Origin: Rotaria macrura
Taxonomy: Eukaryota > Rotifera > Eurotatoria > Philodinida > Philodinidae
NCBI GenBank assembly: GCA_900239685.1
Contig: OENT01000783.1
Coordinates: forward strand, 1-64,000
DNA: 64,000 nt
Reading direction: 5' to 3'
Positions within the stretch are counted from its first letter, which is position 1; each line of letters starts with the position of its first letter. The position numbers and the translations under genes were made by a program. Below the pieces are notes generated by a model. It had not been told where the DNA came from. It did not search any database and saw nothing but the letters and a program-made list of their open reading frames with translations. This document shows, in pieces, positions 58,167 to 64,000 of the stretch.

Positions 58167-61100
58167 TAATTTTTGCCGTCGATGTAATTGAAGAGAAGAT
58201 CTACAGGCATATTCTACCGCTTTGATTGATCTCTTTGATATGTATTCCTAGTCAGACCATAAGATGTGTGAGTGTTGATACGAAAAACAGAGTACCCACA
58301 CGCCTCATAGGGCATGAGTCATGGCTTGAGACAGATGGGAACTTACTTGAATGCGTATGAGCATTTCTTTTATCGATTCTGACTGAATGTTTGATGATTC
58401 CCTCTCATCTCCAAACATGTCACAAATAATATTTAAAACAGCTATTGATTGCTCGAAGTGACATATTATTACAAAGTAGCTTTACGAAACTTTATCGGAA
58501 TTATATAAAGTAGCAGAACGGAAAATTTGCCCGATGCTATTCAGGAATCGATTGTCTACATATGCAGGTGTAACCCTTCACCAAAATCCCAATACGAAAT
58601 CATTTTTGACGTCAATTTTCATTTATGTTTGAATAGCTAAATTTCTGATTGACTTTATTGGTTGTTGACATTGACAAAAAAGTCAATTGGTAGAAACTCA
58701 GCAAATTAGTATGTTCGCTCCTTCCTTTCTTCAAGGAGCTGTACGAAAAAAACTGTAGACATAAAAAAAGTCAATTAAATCTAACTTTGTTTGAAATCAC
58801 TAGATCTCTTCATTTCTGGCACAGCTGAGTAGTTATTCATTGCTTCTTTCTATATTGCCTAGATCTGATGTCTTGATAAAACTCCTCTGTGAACAACAGT
58901 TATTTCATTTAGATTTCTGAAATTATTAGTAATCAGATATAGAAATAAACAGGCATTTCTTATCAAAATTTTCAGCAGGCTCCCACTACTTATTGGCATG
59001 TCAGCTTAACCCTCTATCCTCATCGTCCTTTAACTCCATTAGAACTATTCATCATTGTATTGAGTCATAATAAAAAATTCTGTCACATAGAAGAGATCTA
59101 TGACATTTAATACTAAAAAGACGTATCCCGGGTAAATACATTCGATATCGAATCAAATAACATGTAATCCGTCAACAGAAATCTTTATTCATGAATGCTA
59201 TCATCAATGAATATAAAAAAGTCGAGTTATAATGAATCTTTGATAAGTTTTATGTTGGAGTTTTAACGATAGTTTTAATGTTTGTATCAAGCTGCATGAC
59301 GCACTAAAAACTCTGAGAGGTATGAACGTATTGTCGGTAAAAACAAGAACTCGATATCTACTTAAACTCAAATCCAATTACACACTAAAAACGTGGCATA
59401 GCGCACTCGAGAAAATTCTATAAAATCAATCATAATAAATTATACGTTTTTACACATGTACCATTTCATATCTGAATCATGTAGTCCAAGCTGCATGTAT
59501 CAAAATTATTCAAATACTTTTGAGATAAAAACGTTTAGAGCGAGTTAGTCAATCGTCGACAATGGAAATGTCGAAAGTTCAAACGTCAGTGCAGAATAGT
59601 GAAACAATCAACGATCTAGTGACATCTTTAAGTTCACAACTTTTTATGTATATCGGGCTGAAGACAGATTTAAGTTTCTTGTTGTTTCATTCTCTCTAGA
59701 GATGGGCAATTCTGATTCCGATCCATTGATAAAAACGGAATGCGTGATATGAAGAATAATCTAAAAATTTTTGATATTTATTTTTCTTTCATCCTTAGTG
59801 ACTATAAACGACAACTCTTCTAAATATTTTACTAGACGAATTTAATTATTTGCATAATGGTCAGCAAGCCTTTCAGTACGACTTTGTACACAATGTTTTT
59901 TCTGTTTTTCGACCACCATTTGTAATTATATATCGTTTTTATAATAGTAAGAATGAATGTTAAAAATATGATATATCACAGTATTTAGAAGAGCTACATA
60001 TCTTCGCGTATAATCTTTTCATTACTTTTATCAATTAGTCTAATAATTGGACATAACCAGCTTAAGTCCTTATCTTTGTAACTGTTCTTTTTTTAAACAG
60101 AGAAAATCATGATTAATTTATCTCTATTTATATTTTATTTTTAAAACTGTTCCATTATATTATATGCGAAATTGTACATGTTATTATTATATTTAACAAC
60201 TACGCCTCATGCTCTCTGATTATTTATCAAGTCGTCCAGTTTTCATTCTAACATTTTTACAACATCAACTCTAATAAGATTTCACCCTTGCTGTCTGTAA
60301 ACTTTTCGACATTACTAAGTACATTCGCTGAAAACGTTAGCGCCAATTCCGATTCCAAAAGGCTCTGACTTTGCCTTAGTCTGATTCTGTCTCCGTTGAG
60401 AATATATGTTGTCACTTTTTCTCCAGTAGTCCTCATTCTTATGTACATCATCTGAAAGTAATTTTCTAGAAGTTTGCACCACACACTGAAAGAAATTCAA
60501 TTCTGCTATTTTTTCCAGTTGTCGACATTTGGGTACTTTGTCATTTTTAGAATAGTTCATCGTCGTTAGATTAGACTCTTTGATTCATTCATGTGATACT
60601 TTGCTATAAAAAGTAAACTATTAGTTTGCAGTCAAAAACTTCCCAATGAATAAATTCGAAACAACTGAAAACAAAACAAATACATGGGTACATTCCATCT
60701 ATCGTCTCGGTCATTGTTTTTTTATTGTGATATTTTCTACTTTTGAAAATCAAACTATTGAACTGTTTGACTTATTTCAGAGTTCGCTTCGAATCTGTTT
60801 TCACTAAGAAAACATTTACACATAAATACATAATCTCTATCGCGATGGTTCGTTCTATTTATATATCGATTACATTCAAGTTTTTTCAAACATATGGTCT
60901 GTTTTTCTTTATTCGAGGATGATGAGATCTTTAGAAGGCGAACCAAAAAACAAACGATGAACCAAAAAAAAAAAAGACAAGTACAGAGAAACATCTCGAG
61001 CGCAAAAACTGACTAACGTGTATGTGTCATACAAATCGATCGTCGCGGTTTTCTGTTTAACAAACGCATTAAGTGCATACAAAAAAGAAAAAAAGAAAAT

Positions 61101-61526
61101 GCTCGATATAGAGTGAACGATAGATATTTAGGAGAAAGTCAGGGCAACTTATTATCGCAAGGAAGAAGAAAGAACACAAGAGACAAGCAAACAGAAGAAA
61201 AAATTGAAAAGGGACGTGTACGTGAGGAAACAAAAATACCTATTTTTTCAGCCTTTTGTTTCGAAGGAAAGACAATGTACATTGATCTCATTTTGTTTGA
61301 TACTCTTCTAAAGTTTGGGAATGCTTGTTTTGCAAACACTGTTTTATAAACGTACATGCAAATGAAAAAAAAAGAAAAAGAAAAATATGGCTGCTAGACT
61401 ATACTTAAGCGTATCACAGTCAGACGCTTTTTATTTTCCATTTGGTATTTCTGTGTCTATTTCGAAATGATTCAAAAGTGATACATAAAACATTTGTGCA
61501 TATTCACAGCCATCGTGTTTTATTCA
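58167..61526. other. Intergenic, no gene recognised
   Basis: AT-rich sequence between the foldback element and the SRPK gene. Frames at 60257-60484, 60755-60994 (minus) and 61113-61349 (plus) are short, overlap on both strands and show no motif. 61442-61526 is the presumed 3' flank of the SRPK gene. Confidence 0.5.

Positions 61527-64000
<2,474 letters not shown>

Overview
The window is eukaryotic, AT-rich and intron-bearing, most likely from a bdelloid rotifer. I infer this from very short GT-AG introns (about 45-110 nt where no transposon has landed), a TPR-linked arginine ADP-ribosyltransferase of the kind expanded in bdelloids, intronless genes of bacterial type between animal genes, and many small non-autonomous DNA transposons. 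There is no rRNA, convincing tRNA or CRISPR array. Two N bases occur (28272 and 57527).

Layout. 2385-4829: two intronless plus-strand genes of bacterial type, an AtzH/HpxZ-like NTF2-fold protein and a cysteine hydrolase of the isochorismatase/biuret-hydrolase superfamily. They look like a captured piece of a bacterial ureide or biuret catabolic cluster. 8983-17171 (minus): a seven-exon B-box/coiled-coil/FN3/F5-8C gene, broken by a frameshift, with two introns swollen by transposons. 18216-21013: two related hAT-type elements, one holding a nested foldback element and the other a BED-finger remnant. 22651-23541 (minus): a three-exon gene of unknown function. 25857-26870 (minus): a VGLL4-like TEAD cofactor with three TDU-type motifs. 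28430-33716 (minus): a twelve-exon leucine-rich-repeat protein with a C-terminal EF-hand-like loop. 37036-39697 (plus): a stomatin-family gene with two alternative first exons. 43620-46646 (plus): an ART-TPR gene whose two reading-frame segments are joined by a 48-nt intron. 46783-47283 (plus): an orphan gene. 49989-55149: a cluster of four related helical proteins, two facing each way around a duplicated, inverted promoter region that contains two dead gene starts. 55181-58162: a 3-kb foldback transposon with arms of about 620 bp. 61527-64000 (minus): an SRPK-family kinase cut by the window edge.

How it fits together. The conserved animal genes (SRPK, VGLL4-like, stomatin, LRR) have compact introns except where elements inserted. 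The accessory content is concentrated at 2.3-5 kb (probable horizontal transfer), 8-21 kb (transposon graveyard plus decaying TRIM-like gene) and 43-58 kb (ART-TPR gene, orphan gene, helical family, foldback element). The best candidates for something undescribed are the linked bacterial gene pair and the helical family. All domain names come from reading the translated sequence, not from a search.
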